A DNA stretch of 64,000 bases. Origin: Holothuria scabra (taxonomy: Eukaryota > Echinodermata > Holothuroidea > Aspidochirotida > Holothuriidae). A program made the position numbers and the translations under genes. The notes under the pieces were generated by a model. It was not told the DNA's origin. It saw only the letters and a list, made by a program, of their open reading frames with translations, and made no database searches. The stretch spans positions 7,238,938 through 7,302,937 of the forward strand of contig CM074195.1 in the NCBI GenBank assembly GCA_037179385.1. The letters run 5' to 3'. This document shows, one piece after another, positions 12,656-25,635 of this stretch; positions within the stretch are counted from its first letter, which is position 1, and every line of letters starts with the position of its first letter.

Positions 12656-13039
12656 CTGTAAATATCGGTAAAAAGCAGACTTTAAGTAAGTAGACACCTT
12701 GGGTCACCGGGTATGGGGCGAGGGGGCGGGATCAAAAAGTTGAAGAAAATAAACTTGAAGATAAAAAATGTCAGCATTTCTTTGAAACATCGATACAAAT
12801 TTTCAGAACATAACATTTTGAAACAAATCAGAACGCCCCAAAACTTAGTGATTCCTTGCCAAATGAAAATTTGGAAAATTTTGGTTTTTGACCTCTGGCC
12901 CCAAATGGCGATGTTGCAACTCGTGGGAAATTGTATTTTTTGATGGTCGGTGATCACCGATGACTGCTGAACTCGCACAACAGTTAAGGTCCTCTTCTAC
13001 CACACTGCATCCACGTTAAAAATGTGAAATTCTTCCAGC

Positions 13040-13455
13040 TTCCCTCCTTGAAGTCATCTTGTTACCTTTCAACCCCGGATCCTCTCAGATTACATTTTAC
13101 CCCTGGTGACCAGGCATGGCCTCTGATCTCTACCAAAAACAATGATCCTTTCTTTGTGTGTAACGAACTCTTCGTTCTGGTGACCTCAAATGGCCTTTCT
13201 TGAGATATCATGTTTACAAGCCCTTTTCAAGGTTTTCGTATTTTAACAGCCATTGTCCCATATAACGTGTAACCTCTAAAAAAAGCAAGAGGATTCTTCC
13301 TCTCAACGTTCCAAATTTCTTTCTAAGCGTGATAAATCTATGTACCAAATATGAAAAATGTTGTAACAAATTTAGTCACCAAATATAAAGAGTGTCGGTC
13401 ATTGCTATCTTGAGGTAACGGTGTCTTGTTTACAAGGAAGGATACACACACTCAC
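13040..13455. repeat. Degenerate copies of the 144-bp tandem family
   Basis: Words such as CCCTGGTGACC, CCAAAAACAATGATC and TTGAGATATCATG recur and match the array at 33300-33835. The block ends in a CA-rich microsatellite near 13440, as the other array does. Confidence 0.5.
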
Positions 13456-14648
13456 ACACAGACGCTCACTAGAAATACTAAAGCAAGTTATCATGAGTCG
13501 ATCACTATCATTGTCTTGTAAACGCCATATAAACGAACAGGGGCAATGTGATTGCGATACTAGAATAACTTACAATGCAAATTCTTCAAACAACATCAAA
13601 ACCAATTATTTGTCATCATATTTTAGATTTTCAAAGCAAAAATGTTAGTTATGGCCAGATTTTCAAGTTTCAGCAAATGAATAAACCAGAAATTTGCAAA
13701 TATCAGTAAAGATGATGATAAGAATGTATTTTATGAAGTTTTAAGAAGGAATTCTGATAGAAAGGAGATTGTTTTGTACCATAATGTTAACATCTGACCA
13801 TAAAAATAGTAATTTGTAGGATTCATGTGTTTGTTTTATGAAGTGATCGACTCATGATTACTTCATAAGCGTTGCTACTTGCACTGCCTCCTAAATTTAA
13901 GATTCATTTTCTACATATTACTCAGTCCAAACAACACCAAAATATAGCACAAAGAAGAAGACAGATTACAAAATATTAATGTCAAATTTTATCGATTTTG
14001 TGGATGTTTTCATATTTTTGTGGTAACGAAATTTATTAGGTGAACGACTCATGATACACCCAGTATATAGGTGCATAAGAACAGTTTCCGGTAAGGAAAC
14101 AGTCGAAATTTGCCTTTACCGCTTTACCGGGTGAGCTCATGCGGCAAGTATATACCAAAGGAGAGGGCATGTTCCGCGTTACCACGTGCCAGACTGTACA
14201 GAAGTGACACAATTTTCGTGTGGCAACGTAGCCAGTTATACGCTCCGCAAGAGCGAAGGAAGACTTGCGAGGCTCGATCTCTTGTGATCGGTCTCGGCCT
14301 GACAAGGAAGCGATTGCAGTGCACACACAAAGGTCAACGCTGTCGCATACATTCCTTGCCTGCCTTCGGCAAGGAATCAAAAATGATTTAATGCAAGTAG
14401 CAAGAACCGGGAAGTGACACTTATCACGATCTGCAAAGCATTTTGGCCAAATGTTTTTTCTTTCTCTTTTGGTATTTGGGAAAACATGTTACAGCAGTTC
14501 CTATAGACAACTTGCCCACAGATGTCTGCCCCGTGGAAAATCCTGTCTACAACCTTCAAAATGGGTTAATATCTCGTGATTGGATCAAAGCAACGTTGTG
14601 ACTAAGCTCTCGTTTTCTTTTAATGGCAAAAGGTGAAATTTTACTTAC

Positions 14649-14791
14649 GTCGATTACTTCAGCGTCGCATTGTTTTTCTTGATAATAACAATAGACTGAG
14701 TTCTCACGACCGTAGATAGCTCTTTTGACATTAATTGTACCTTCCTCACATGTTAAACTGACCTCTTCTCCTCCGCAAGCGTAAGTCGAGC
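14649..14791 (-). CDS. Exon 14: SUEL lectin domain 1, first half
   Basis: This 143-base phase 1-0 exon has acceptor CTCTATAG and donor GTAAGTAA. It encodes STYACGGEEVSLTCEEGTIN, VKRAIYGRENSVYCYYQEKQ and CDAEVID. The opening ACGGEEVSLTCEEGTI and the AIYGR motif are characteristic of the SUEL (Gal_Lectin) fold. YGR is one of the two sugar-contacting motifs of the family. This half has more cysteines than the matching half of domain 2. Confidence 0.9.
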
Positions 14792-14976
14792 CTATAGAGA
14801 TTAACAAGAAACCTTGGCTCAGGCCATCTCTAGATAGATCACCGAGCCCCTCAGGGTGGGTCCATGATTTTACGCAGGGGAGAGGGGGCGGACCTTTAGG
14901 CTATGAGACGTTTGCGGCCTCAAGTAACAAATGTACAGAAGTCTCGTAAGTTATAAAAGGCAGAAGCAAAACTTAC

Positions 14977-15197
14977 AGAGCCTTTTCGTATGACGTCATA
15001 ACACCCACCGGCCGCCATGTTTGAGTACATGTTACTACGTTGTTAAACACAATGGACGCGAGCGCTCGATGAATAGGTACATACCGAGCATACCACAGTA
15101 GACACCGAGCAGTACGTACAGCACAAACCCACGTGTATTTGGCATGATTGTCCTCCAGCATGGCGGTTCTGTGACGTAACTGAAAAGCTCCTTTATT
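14977..15197 (+). repeat. MITE R2 copy
   Basis: AGAGCCTTTTCGTATGACGT on the left, CGGCCGCCATGTTTGAGTAC and CAGCATGGCGG internally, and GAAAAGCTCCTTTATTGAG on the right match the 6779 copy. Confidence 0.6.
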
Positions 15198-15749
15198 GAG
15201 CTTACTGTTAAATCTCACAAATATTGTATCGTTTCTTTTGCAAGTATTTTTTGTGATATTTTAAACAGAATACAATGCATCCAAGGTAAACCAGGAAGTT
15301 TATCTTCGTAAATTCAACAGTTAATCAGAGATGAAAATATTGTCACGTATTTTCTAAAGAGCCACTCATGTAATAGGATAGTCTACTGTATAGACTGAAT
15401 AATATTCAGGTGACTGCATTTCACCTTTACGGGATATGCATTTGGATAAATGTGACATTTGGATATTGGATGGTATTGTCTGGCATTAGCAATAGCAAAT
15501 AAGTTTACGTAACTTTCATACGCTTTGAACCTGTTTTGAAACGAGCAGCTACAAATATGGAAGCTGATCCACGCCAGAGCCTTGTTGTTTTGTTACATTA
15601 TGTAAATGTCTTTGTGGTGTTTTACATTAAACTGGGAAGAATAATTTTTAACACACTTTGCAAGGCTTGAAATATTTACTTGAATTCATCGTAACTTTGG
15701 ATGAAAATAGAAGACCAATGAGAGTAAGATGTAAATTTAAACTACTTAC

Positions 15750-15922
15750 ACTGACAGGGTAAATATATCTCCCACCATGATTCCTCTGCAAAACTTCCGA
15801 CACTAAGGTAGTGTACGTCATACGGGTCCGGATCTTGGTAACTAGCAAACGCGTCCGGACAACCATAATTGCCAATTTCTAGCAATCCTTCTTCAAATCT
15901 CACCCAGAAGTATCTAAATTCA
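15750..15922 (-). CDS. Exon 13: FAMeT4 exon C
   Basis: This 173-base phase 2-1 exon has acceptor ATTTCCAG and donor GTAAGTAG. It encodes CEFRYFWVRFEEGLLEIGNY, GCPDAFASYQDPDPYDVHYL, then SVGSFAEESWWEIYLPCQ. FWV, LEIG.YG, FASY.DPDPY and SWW are FAMeT features. The ending LPCQ, followed by C from the next exon, parallels FAMeT2. It joins the first SUEL domain directly in phase 1. Confidence 0.9.
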
Positions 15923-16423
15923 CTGGAAATAAGACAAGAATGGCTGTAAATGTTAGTCGCTGTTGCTTAAAAGGAAATGCAGTCATTGCAATTTAATTAT
16001 AATCTATAGTCTGTCCTATTTCCCGAATGGCTCTTGAGAATTATACGACAAGGTTTCAGTCACTGAACTGGGAAATTTATGAGAACTAACTCGTTTTGTT
16101 TTGTTGCAGATGTAATGTTTTAGTTCTTAAATATAGAAAAAGGTACTTGGATGAGAAAAAAGAATAAATTAATGGGAATGAATTATTGATTTAAAATTGG
16201 TTTGGTTCGACTGCTCTTGTTCATGAATAGGTGCAATTTGGTAAAGTGTTGATCACTTGATTACATTAGAGAACGAACTCAACTAGATTCAGTCGATAAT
16301 GTGATTGTTGTTATCCGTAGGTTTCCATGAAACGTGCCTCGACACACACATTTTCCCGGATTATAATACAAAATAACAAGATGAAAGAAAGTAGTTGAGA
16401 AATTATAAACAGATCTTTCAAAT

Positions 16424-17053
<630 letters not shown>

Positions 17054-17437
17054 ATAAGAACGATTACATTAGTGCATTTTTCTTTCAACTTTATTTTCTA
17101 AATATATGAGTAAACTGCTTATATGAAACCTCGCCTAACGAGTTCATTGTTTGGAGAGCATTTTCTATTCGTCAAACAGTCAAGCTTGTAGGCTCTATTT
17201 TATGAGATAGGACACAAAAAGTAATTCCATGGGGGTTTCAATGTTTCCCTGGTGAAACTTGTCATATTTTACACAGTCTACTGCTTTGCACCATGTATTA
17301 ACAGCCAATACCCTATGTTTAGCTAGCAAACCATCAACCAGTCACTTTACCCTGCACAATTTAAATACTTAAGTATGACTATATTTGAATCAACAGCTCA
17401 GCAATAATATTAACAATATAATATTAATAATATATAC

Positions 17438-17534
17438 CACTCTGAAAGTTGTTGCGGGTAAAACGTGTCGACGATAGGTTTTGTGCCTTTTCCTTTAATA
17501 AAGCAGTTGAAGAAATTTGCCTCTGCTCCCAAAA
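17438..17534 (-). CDS. Exon 12: FAMeT4 exon B
   Basis: This 97-base phase 1-2 exon has acceptor TTCTCAAAG and donor GTATATATT. It encodes VLGAEANFFNCFIKGKGTKP and IVDTFYPQQLSE. LGAE, the cysteine, KG and TKPIVD align with the other B exons. Its length matches B2. A compound microsatellite (16424-17053) lies about 385 bases downstream of its donor. Confidence 0.87.
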
Positions 17535-17999
17535 CTTTGAGAAAAGTAAGAAATATTTTAGTATAAATACGTTTACAAAACACAACAAAGTAGAACTGAG
17601 AAACGCGTATATAAGAGATGAATCATCATAATACACGTGGAATAATCTGAATGCAACATGTGACGTACGACTCAGAGGAAAATATTTGAAGATTATACCA
17701 TGTTTTTCACGTTTGAAGAAGAGAGAACCCTTTGTGGTGAAATTAATCACCCGAGTCTATCGAGCGCTTCGTTATATATTAGCAATCAACTAGGATCAAT
17801 CATATTTGATGTCCTGACCTTCCAGTTAATACCCCCTTCCCATTTGCTACTAATTGCACATGCGCACACCAGTCATATCGTCAGGAAAAACGTAAGAAAC
17901 CTCATAGAAATTAAAAAAATTAAAAAGAGAGCCTCTGTTCTAAAACCAAGTCAATTCGTCCCTGAGGTGACTCACTTAAGTTGTCTTTGGTAGCTTGTT

Positions 18000-18076
18000 G
18001 TTCGAGCTGGGAATGGAACCATTTGCCTGAGAACCGGATGTTCTACAGCTAGACCATACGCGAGTTCTAGTCTGCA
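18000..18076 (-). repeat. tRNA-like SINE head
   Basis: Read on the minus strand it contains a tRNA-like A-box region (TGGTCTAGCTGTAGAACA) and B-box region (GGTTCCATTCCC). It is not a clean cloverleaf, so a SINE head is more likely than a tRNA gene. Confidence 0.4.
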
Positions 18077-18230
18077 GTCATGAGACCTGCCCACTGAATG
18101 AAGATAATTACCTAGCAACTCTGACAAAGATAAGCACTGGACTGCTGAAAGAAAAATTACAATTATACCACCTCTACTGACTAGTTATCAAGGACTTCCT
18201 TTACATGGACAGTCTGAACAGCGCATACTC

Positions 18231-18541
18231 TCCGTAGATTGTCGCCACCGTACGTGTGAGTATAGCAAGATGGCTGTCTGCTATTTTGTTGTGTGCAAAA
18301 GTTTGGGCTTTCTCAAGTAGCTCAAATGAACATATTTTGCAAGAAACTTGAAATATTTTCAAAATAATAGAAGGTAAGGTCAGAATCACTACACGTATTG
18401 CAGGAATATAATATTTTTTCTCATTCAAGTTAAACTTTTGTTTAAAATATTACAGAGTCGTCGCCAAATCACACAGTACATAGCTTCACGGCGGTCATCT
18501 TGGTGCGCCTTTTTGTCCAGTCGGTGGCGACAACCTACGGA
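18231..18541. repeat. MITE R9 with 20-bp terminal inverted repeats
   Basis: The left end TCCGTAGATTGTCGCCACCG and the inverse of TCCGTAGGTTGTCGCCACCG on the right differ at one position. The element is 311 bp with no coding content. A related copy ends at about 56936. Confidence 0.8.
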
Positions 18542-18714
18542 TAAGACGTACGCGTTACATGCTCTTTCCATGTAAATAGGAAGTCCGTGCTTGTTAAATT
18601 TAGAATTCCACCACCTCTACTGATTGGTTACTTGGAATCCTGCATTCTGTTTGGTTAAACACCGGCAAGTTAATCTCGAACTCATAGGCCGTTATAATGA
18701 TATGCAGAAACCAC

Positions 18715-18902
18715 TATAGAGGTAATGCACCTACGTCATTGCGTTGCGCATCTTTCTATTGTGCCATTTGGGCGTCCATTGTATCACAACTGTTACTAAG
18801 ATGCAGTCGTGCGCGCGTATCGGTTACACACGTACTGCGTATGGTCAGTTCAATCTAGTATGCCAAATTGAAACGCGCTGACGTAACGTGCATGACCTCT
18901 AC
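18715..18902. repeat. MITE R3 copy
   Basis: TAGAGGTAATGCACCTACGT on the left is inverted on the right (ACGTGCATGACCTCTA). A CGCTGACGTAACG word lies inside. The second copy is at 44553-44740. Confidence 0.65.
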
Positions 18903-19569
18903 AGCAACCATGGGCGAACGCCTGCATTTTGCTACTCATGCATATTATGCACACATTTCTGCTTTGTTGTATTTGCGGGCTTTGCCTTGTTAAGCATACA
19001 TTCGAGTGAACGCTAGTCACATAATATGAGACGCCTCGCATGCTCACACCCGCAAGGAATGCGCTCGTTTTTCGCTCGTTTTGCCAGCAGATCATGAACA
19101 CAAAGATATTGGCATCCTTTATTTAGTATGCTTATGGGACGCAACACGGCGTGTTGAGCACCACACGCACTAGGCCTACAAGACCTACAAATCATGCGCA
19201 CCGTCAGAGAAAGTACACCCCAAAAAGTATATTTCGGTGGTAGACAGTTCGCCTCGTCCGTCTCAACGGATAGGTCACCAACAACACTGCGACAAATGCA
19301 GTTTATTCACTAATCCTTCATTGAAGTTGATTAAACACTGACCAGTTATTCTCTAACACACTGACAGCTATAATGATAAGCAGACGCCACTGGCAACTAA
19401 ACCACGGACAAGCGTGCACATTTTTACCAGCCATGCATATTGTGACAGCAAGCATTCTCGTGTGCGAACTTTTCCGAAAGGTTCTATTTGCTTCGTCAAC
19501 GCGCATGACATAATATAGAGGTTTCAGAGAAATCCTTTAGCTTCGGATTTCAATGAAGGTTTCTCTTAT

Positions 19570-19755
19570 AACGTCATAAGACTTCCGAGTGCCCACGCTG
19601 GAGTACATTTAGCGTAATTACGTAACAGACCACACTCCACACGCTTTCTTGATGAAGGCGTGCACACCGCGTATACCACAGCGCACATTGTGCACTGCGT
19701 TCAACACAGATCAACGTGTACTGTACTTGAACTATTTTGCAAACCTCTATGAGAC
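19570..19755. repeat. MITE R2 copy
   Basis: Shares GGAGTACAT, TAATTACGTAAC, GTGCACACCGCG and TTGCAAACCTCTATGAG with the other R2 copies. Confidence 0.55.
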
Positions 19756-19976
19756 ATGTGCCTCGCCTCACATTTGAACACAAATATAGATATGATCCTT
19801 TTTTAAGCCCTTCATAGACTAAATCACGCTTACGTCGGTGCTTGACACTGGTTGGCATAGAACATGCGCAGAAACATATGCTTGCACGTTCGATTTTGTG
19901 CTTGCAGTGATCTCTAGCTTGCACGCAGAATGTAGACGAATTAAGCCGCATTCCATTGAAGTTGTGAAGTAAAGAA

Positions 19977-20016
19977 GTGGTGCATTGTACCACAAGCGGT
20001 GCATTGTACCACAAGC
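19977..20016. repeat. 19-bp tandem duplication
   Basis: GTGCATTGTACCACAAGCG occurs twice in tandem. Nearby, 20170-20260 repeats CACGAGTTCACCA-like words next to GGAACGC. Confidence 0.7.
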
Positions 20017-20799
20017 GTTCCATTGGTACAAATGGATGGCTATAGACTATTGAACGGTAGCAATAATACGTAGCCGGTACGTTCGACGTATGCGTAAAAT
20101 GAGATTGTTTATTGTCTTTCGCTAGGTCCGCCATTTTGAACTCGAGCTACTCCAAAAATTCCCAGTTCCCTGCACTAGTTCACGAGTTCACCACTTCACG
20201 AGTTGGAATGGAACGCTTCTCACCGCACGAGTTCACCAGTTTACGAGCTCAATGGAACGCAGTATACATTTTATTGTTTACCTCTTCAACTCTGTTGCCA
20301 AACAGTCGTGACGTCACTTGCTTGCAATCTGTTGTAATTATGAATGAGCCTCTGAGACGTGATACGGCTCTGTGGTGCTTACCACGTGCACTTAGCCTAC
20401 AAGCCCTGAACATAAGGCGCAACGTTGGAGAAAGTAAACCCAAAAGAGAATATTTTTACTGTTGTAGAATTTCGCCTCGTCCGTCATTTTTCCAAATTTG
20501 GAATCTCGATGGTGCATTCACCAACAATATTTCGACAAGAGCAGTTTATTCCTTAGTTAAGAAGCACATTTAGAAATTACTAGATGAAGGTGAACTACAA
20601 GGCAGTTAAGTATCATTTTTGCAAGAACATACTTAAAGTACCTCACACTTTAAGATAGGATGAATGTAAAGTCTATATAGGGTCGATCACTTTCTATAGC
20701 AATCACAATTACCATTCTGTAATGTTTTTTCTTTAGTTGATAATTGCCAGCTAACTTTAAAATGTTTGATCAAATATGATTATGTAGTAAACATCTTAC

Positions 20800-20967
20800 C
20801 TATTTGATAAATATCGTTTACCGGAAAATTCTTTGGAGAAAACGTGATGACTGCACCACTTTTGGCTTTTACTCCAAACACAAAGTAAAGACTGCCGTCT
20901 AATAGCTTTGGAAATACGAAGTTGAAAGGTTCCTCGGCTGCCGAGTGGTAGAAGAATTCTTGACGCC
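20800..20967 (-). CDS. Exon 11: FAMeT4 exon A
   Basis: This 168-base phase 1-1 exon has acceptor TTCTGACAG and donor GTAAGATG. It encodes GRQEFFYHSAAEEPFNFVFP, KLLDGSLYFVFGVKAKSGAV, then ITFSPKNFPVNDIYQI. FGVKAK, FSP and YQI fit the family. A 312-bp inverted-repeat element (21028-21339) sits about 60 bases upstream of the acceptor. Confidence 0.88.
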
Positions 20968-21027
20968 CTGTCAGAAAGTTGCAAAAAATGCATAGAAAAT
21001 TTCTATGTTCAAAATAGCGAACTTAGC

Positions 21028-21339
21028 CACTCTCTAATAGAGTAAAAAGCGTGAATTCGCACCATTAGGGTGTTACCGTAATTCACTCCAATAGTATTGA
21101 GATTGACTCCGAAAAGCGTGATATTCATTCCAACAGAGCGAAGTTTCACTCCTGAAGGAATGACCACTCTTTAAAAAGAGTGGTCATTGCAGTCACTCGT
21201 GAAAAAGAGAGTTTTCACTCTTTTTGGAGTGAATTTCACTCTTCTTGGAGGAAAGTAGCACGCTAATGGAACGAATTTACTCTTTGCACTCTATTAGAGA
21301 GGGACTAAATTCACTATTCACTCTTTTGAGTATAGAGTG
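21028..21339. repeat. Inverted-repeat element R6 (CACTCT ends)
   Basis: CACTCTCTAATAGAGT at the left is echoed inverted near the right as ACTCTATTAGAGAG, and the right edge ends TATAGAGTG. The interior repeats TTCACTC words in both orientations. A partial relative is at 27262-27463. Confidence 0.65.
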
Positions 21340-22306
21340 TAAGTCTTCACAAATTTCTCGAAAGTTCTTCTTACCGCTGCAGTTTCAATCCCAACCTCAT
21401 CTTGGAAGGCAGAACATGTAAACGACAACATTTAACAAAATTATTTTGGAACTTGATGTAATTTTAGTTCCTAATGAGAGATGATTTACGTATATACAGC
21501 TCTTAGCATAAACTACATACAAGGAAATAGAATTAAAGCAAGTTACATTGTAAGGCATTGGCGCCCGACATCTTCGGTTTGCTGCAAAGGTTCACCACAT
21601 TTAACTTTTCGCAAAGAGGTGCTTATTTGTTAGGCCTATTTATTTATTTATTTGATATTTATAATTGTCATAATAGCTGTTAGATGTAAACTTGAACATG
21701 AAATACATAATCGAAAGTAGAAAATTAAGAATAGCACAATACTCTAGGAGATTTCAGATATGTATTAGTTAACACATAAACGAGCTTCCGATAACGCGTT
21801 GCAAAATCCCTTCAATACAAAAAAAAAAAAAAAAAAAAAAGAATTAGGGTCAAACCCCATTGCAATCTTAAAAGAAGTCAGATGAGAGGTAAATAAAAGT
21901 TTAACTAGAAAAACACGAATCATTAATTTCTTTTAGAAAGGGGGAGATGTTTTTTCGCTATTGTTCACATGAATTGTAAAGAGACATCTTTGTTCAAGCT
22001 TGTCACTTTACGTCATTTATATATTTGCTTTAGGGCGATCCATATGACATCGGATATGAGTATTTTAATCCGGCAACTAATGGGGCTCATGTGACCCACA
22101 TGAGATAGTTCTTTGTCCATATTGGCAACTACATGAAATTTTGGTAAAATATGGATAAGCTGTTTAAAACCTGTGTGTACTCATATGGTTCCTTATGAAT
22201 CTTGGCTTCCAATTGTATGTGCACCATCACCCCCTATGGGACCGATACAGTATTGCTACCTCGTTTGTATAGACCTGAGTTTTAATGTTACCTGAAAATT
22301 ACGTAC

Positions 22307-22479
22307 CAAATCCATGGGTGAAAAATTTCCACCAACTTGGATATCCCATACTGGTGACACCTACGTATTTGATTGGAAACGGATCGGGGTCAACATATAC
22401 TGAGAATGGTGTAGCACTGCCTTCTTTTCCCACTTCGAGTCTTCCTTTACAAAATCGTATCCAAAAATATTGCCAGCAG
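22307..22479 (-). CDS. Exon 10: FAMeT3 exon C
   Basis: This 173-base phase 2-1 exon has acceptor CATTTTAG and donor GTACGTAA. It encodes YCWQYFWIRFCKGRLEVGKE, GSATPFSVYVDPDPFPIKYV, then GVTSMGYPSWWKFFTHGFG. WQYFWI, EVGKEG, PF..Y.DPDPFP and SWWKF are strong FAMeT features. The ending HGFG parallels FAMeT1. Confidence 0.92.
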
Positions 22480-22629
22480 CTAAAATGAAAAACGAGCAAT
22501 ATGAAAAAGGAATGCACCCTCAAAACGGCATGTTCAGATTTAACTAGCTCACGGATGCCATAAATCTCGTCATTTAACAGGGGACTATGGTCATTTTGAC
22601 AACGAAAAATATTAGGTAACCACTTATCG

Positions 22630-22910
22630 TACATTCCTTGATAAAAATGACCGGAATTCCTGGTAATTTTAAGCACGAAATATATGGATATCTGGGGGAC
22701 CGTTTACACATTTTTTGATTGAAATAACTAGTATTCCCTGGTCATTTTATCCAGGAAATGTACAGTTTGTATTCATCGTAAGATTTCCTGAATTAAAAGA
22801 CAAGGAATTCCTTGTCATTTCAAGAACGAAATTCATGGGATCACCTTTAATCATGTATCTCCTGATTTAAATGACTAGGGATTTCTGGTTATTTAAAGTT
22901 AATCAGGAAA
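22630..22910. repeat. Degenerate tandem block with GGAATTCC-type palindromes
   Basis: Four units roughly 75 bp apart each carry an imperfect palindrome: CCGGAATTCCTGGT, AGTATTCCCTGGTC, AAGGAATTCCTTGTC and AGGGATTTCTGGTT. Confidence 0.5.
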
Positions 22911-24631
22911 AATATGGAAAATTAGTGACCGCAATCCAGGGTAAATCTAGACTTGCCCCAAGACTCTCGAGATGTTTCCTCTCAGCAATATCCTCTGTCA
23001 TTATTCCCTCTAATGTCCCTCAGATCTCTCCCAATGCACCGTTGCAGACACACCAACTTCTCACACTCTTCTCTTTCCAATTCGACTCATTGTAACGTCA
23101 ACACCCACTTTGTTAACCAACCCATAGCGACCAACACGCCTCCACCGGTAATACCCACTAGCAAGTTCGCACACTCACCGCTTTGAATGTTCCTACACCG
23201 AGTCATTGTAACGATCGTGCGTGGCAGATCCCTGTTTATACGCTGTGCATATATCAACAATCGGAGATCTTGCTTGCTCGAGAAATTTGTATCTTCTGCA
23301 ACTGCCGGTGTAGCGTTTTGGACGGTTCGGTTTTAAATCACTAAATCACTGTAGCCAATGAAAAGCTTTCCAATATGTACACAGACAGAACGACGCAACG
23401 TTGATCACACGATGATCTAATGAATAACAGCAAATGTCGCACAATGCGAATCCGATTGGATGATACGGTTAACTATCTTGAGATATATTCATCCGAATTC
23501 TCAGATGAATAAAACAATAAAGAAGTTAAAAATGATGACGTAAACAGTTGCAAAAGATACAAGTCTCTCACGGTTTGTACTGGCCGCTCAGCAGGCTCGT
23601 GACACGTGTGTGTGTGAGTACATAGAGTCTGCAAGACTGACGGTTGTACAAGAGTAACAGGGCTAGTTCGTGGAAGCTGCAGCAGGAGCAGTGAGAGGTT
23701 ATCTGAATACTTGCATATAACAGCAAAATGCGATGGAATCACCGTGAAGAGTTGGAACAGACATAAAATGAAAGGTTGATGGAAGGAAAACGTGAGAGAC
23801 TTGGGCTAGTCTAGGGTAAATCTGACCAAGATGTTCTTTTTTGTTTTGTTTTGTTTCTTTGATTTTTTATTTTTATGTTTTTTTTTTATTTCATTTTTTT
23901 CTTTTTCTTAAATTTACGATACTTCTGTCTTTAACTTGTATTGTTTGTATTGTATAAGTCACAAAAGCCAGACCGTAACGATGTACCCTGTAACTTCATA
24001 AAGAAATTTGAAGGTAAACATTTTTATTCTACACTTTCGGTAGGCAATATAGCAAGTAAGTGCTGGTATGATTTCAATAGTCCATAACTGGTGTCTATCA
24101 CCTTTTAATCTTTCAATTTCCTTGCTTACCTTTATTATGGGTGGATGTACACTAAATTGTATATCAATTCCTTCAATTTCACTGAATATGAGGGTTTGAA
24201 ATTCATGTAGACAATAAATGAAGACGATTTAAGGCTGGTGGACCTCACTACACTGTGATAATATCTGTTTACAGTCTGGCAGCAGAGTTTCCAGGCTTTT
24301 TCCGTGAAATCAAATTGCAGAAAACCTCGGTAAAATGTACAGAGTACAATTGTTATTTTTACAGCCTTTTTCTTGAACTTTATACAGAATACAATTGTTT
24401 TTTTTTTTTTTTTACAGTTTTTCCCTTGAACTTTATGTCTTGATCTGTAAAATTGGCATAATGTTGGACCAACTAACTTCATGGCTCACCTACGAAAACT
24501 TCTTTATGCCCACCATGGGAATCCATAGGAGGATAATCAGAGTTACCTGTTACAAATATGAAAGCTACCAGCAATTTCAGTGCTTTTTTTAAAACGTACT
24601 TAGAAACGGGCACGTTGTAATTTTAGTGCTA

Positions 24632-24695
24632 CTTTTTCCAAAGTCCTCCCGACCCTCTGGCAAAGGGCCGTTCGGCGAAACCAAACTTTAATCTG
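24632..24695 (-). repeat. SINE tail fragment (GCCAGAGGGTCGGGAGGACT)
   Basis: The minus strand reads GGTTTCGCCGAACGG then CCAGAGGGTCGGGAGGACTT, the same 3' module found after the U2-headed SINEs at 55367 and 62534 and alone at 44912. Confidence 0.7.
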
Positions 24696-25309
24696 CTTCC
24701 CAAAGAAGCTATGCGTCCACTTAAGGACAATTTTAGTGCTAGCCACGAGCAGTAGTAGCAGGATTTCCATTGAAAGTCATATATAAAACAATTGGCTTGG
24801 CTAATATATATTTAGTGAGACTTGTTTGTTATACTATAAAAAATTAAGAATACAATTTTCTTCATCATATTTCAATGTTTCCTTATTTATGTTGCATTGC
24901 ACAACTAAAGAATATGATTTCCTTCAAGAATTCCACATTGACAGCCAAATTTATTTTACTTAGACGAGTGATAAACACAAATCTCATGAAAAATTTGGAA
25001 TGGATGAAAGGTAAATAAGCCTGGTGTATAGAATATCACATATATGTTGAGCACCCTTTCAGAAATTCTTTCCGAGGTCCCTACTTCTTGGAGTACTTGG
25101 CAAATATTGGGAGGTAGGCTTTAGTTAGCCCCCCCTTTTTCGTTGCAAGGGCTGAGTCCCCAACCCCCCCCCCCCCCATTTTAATAACTGTACACGCGGT
25201 TATGCAAACCAGAAAGATCTGAATATTTTTTTAAAAAACCATTTTATGTGCATCAGACGGAGAAAAATATTTCGTAAATATTTTACATCTAAAAATAGAA
25301 GCTGCACTT

Positions 25310-25635
25310 ACTTTAATCTCAAATAACTATACTGTAAAATTTCGTTTGCGAGAATGCAGACTTTGTTTGTAAATCAGCAAAAATATTTTTATTTATTTGG
25401 TTAAAAAAATAGAATTTTAAGTAAATGTAAAGAACAGACTTATTCTTGGAAATTATACAAGATTGTACTGTAAAACTGCGTTTGAGAACAAATTACAAAC
25501 TTTTTCTGTAAATCAGTTGTTTAACGTAAAATGCTTGTTAAAATCACAGAATTTTTCAGGCAAATATAAAAAACGGAGGTTTTCTGTAAAATTCTACCAG
25601 ATTTTTCTGTAAATTTACAATTATTTTTTACAGTG
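25310..25635. repeat. Element R7-like fragment (CTGTAAA words)
   Basis: Several CTGTAAAAT / TTCTGTAAATC words end at TTTTTTACAGTG (25635), the same terminus as the element at 34993-35550. Confidence 0.5.

Noticed and set aside
18000..18076. tRNA gene
   Set aside because: Box-like motifs are present but arms do not pair as a clean tRNA; more likely a SINE head.
19574..20134. 186-codon minus-strand open frame
   Set aside because: It overlaps MITE R2 and a 19-bp tandem repeat, has no motif and no splice signals.
22299..22676. 125-codon minus-strand open frame taken as one exon
   Set aside because: Only 22307-22479 is coding by splice sites and domain match; the remainder is intron read-through.
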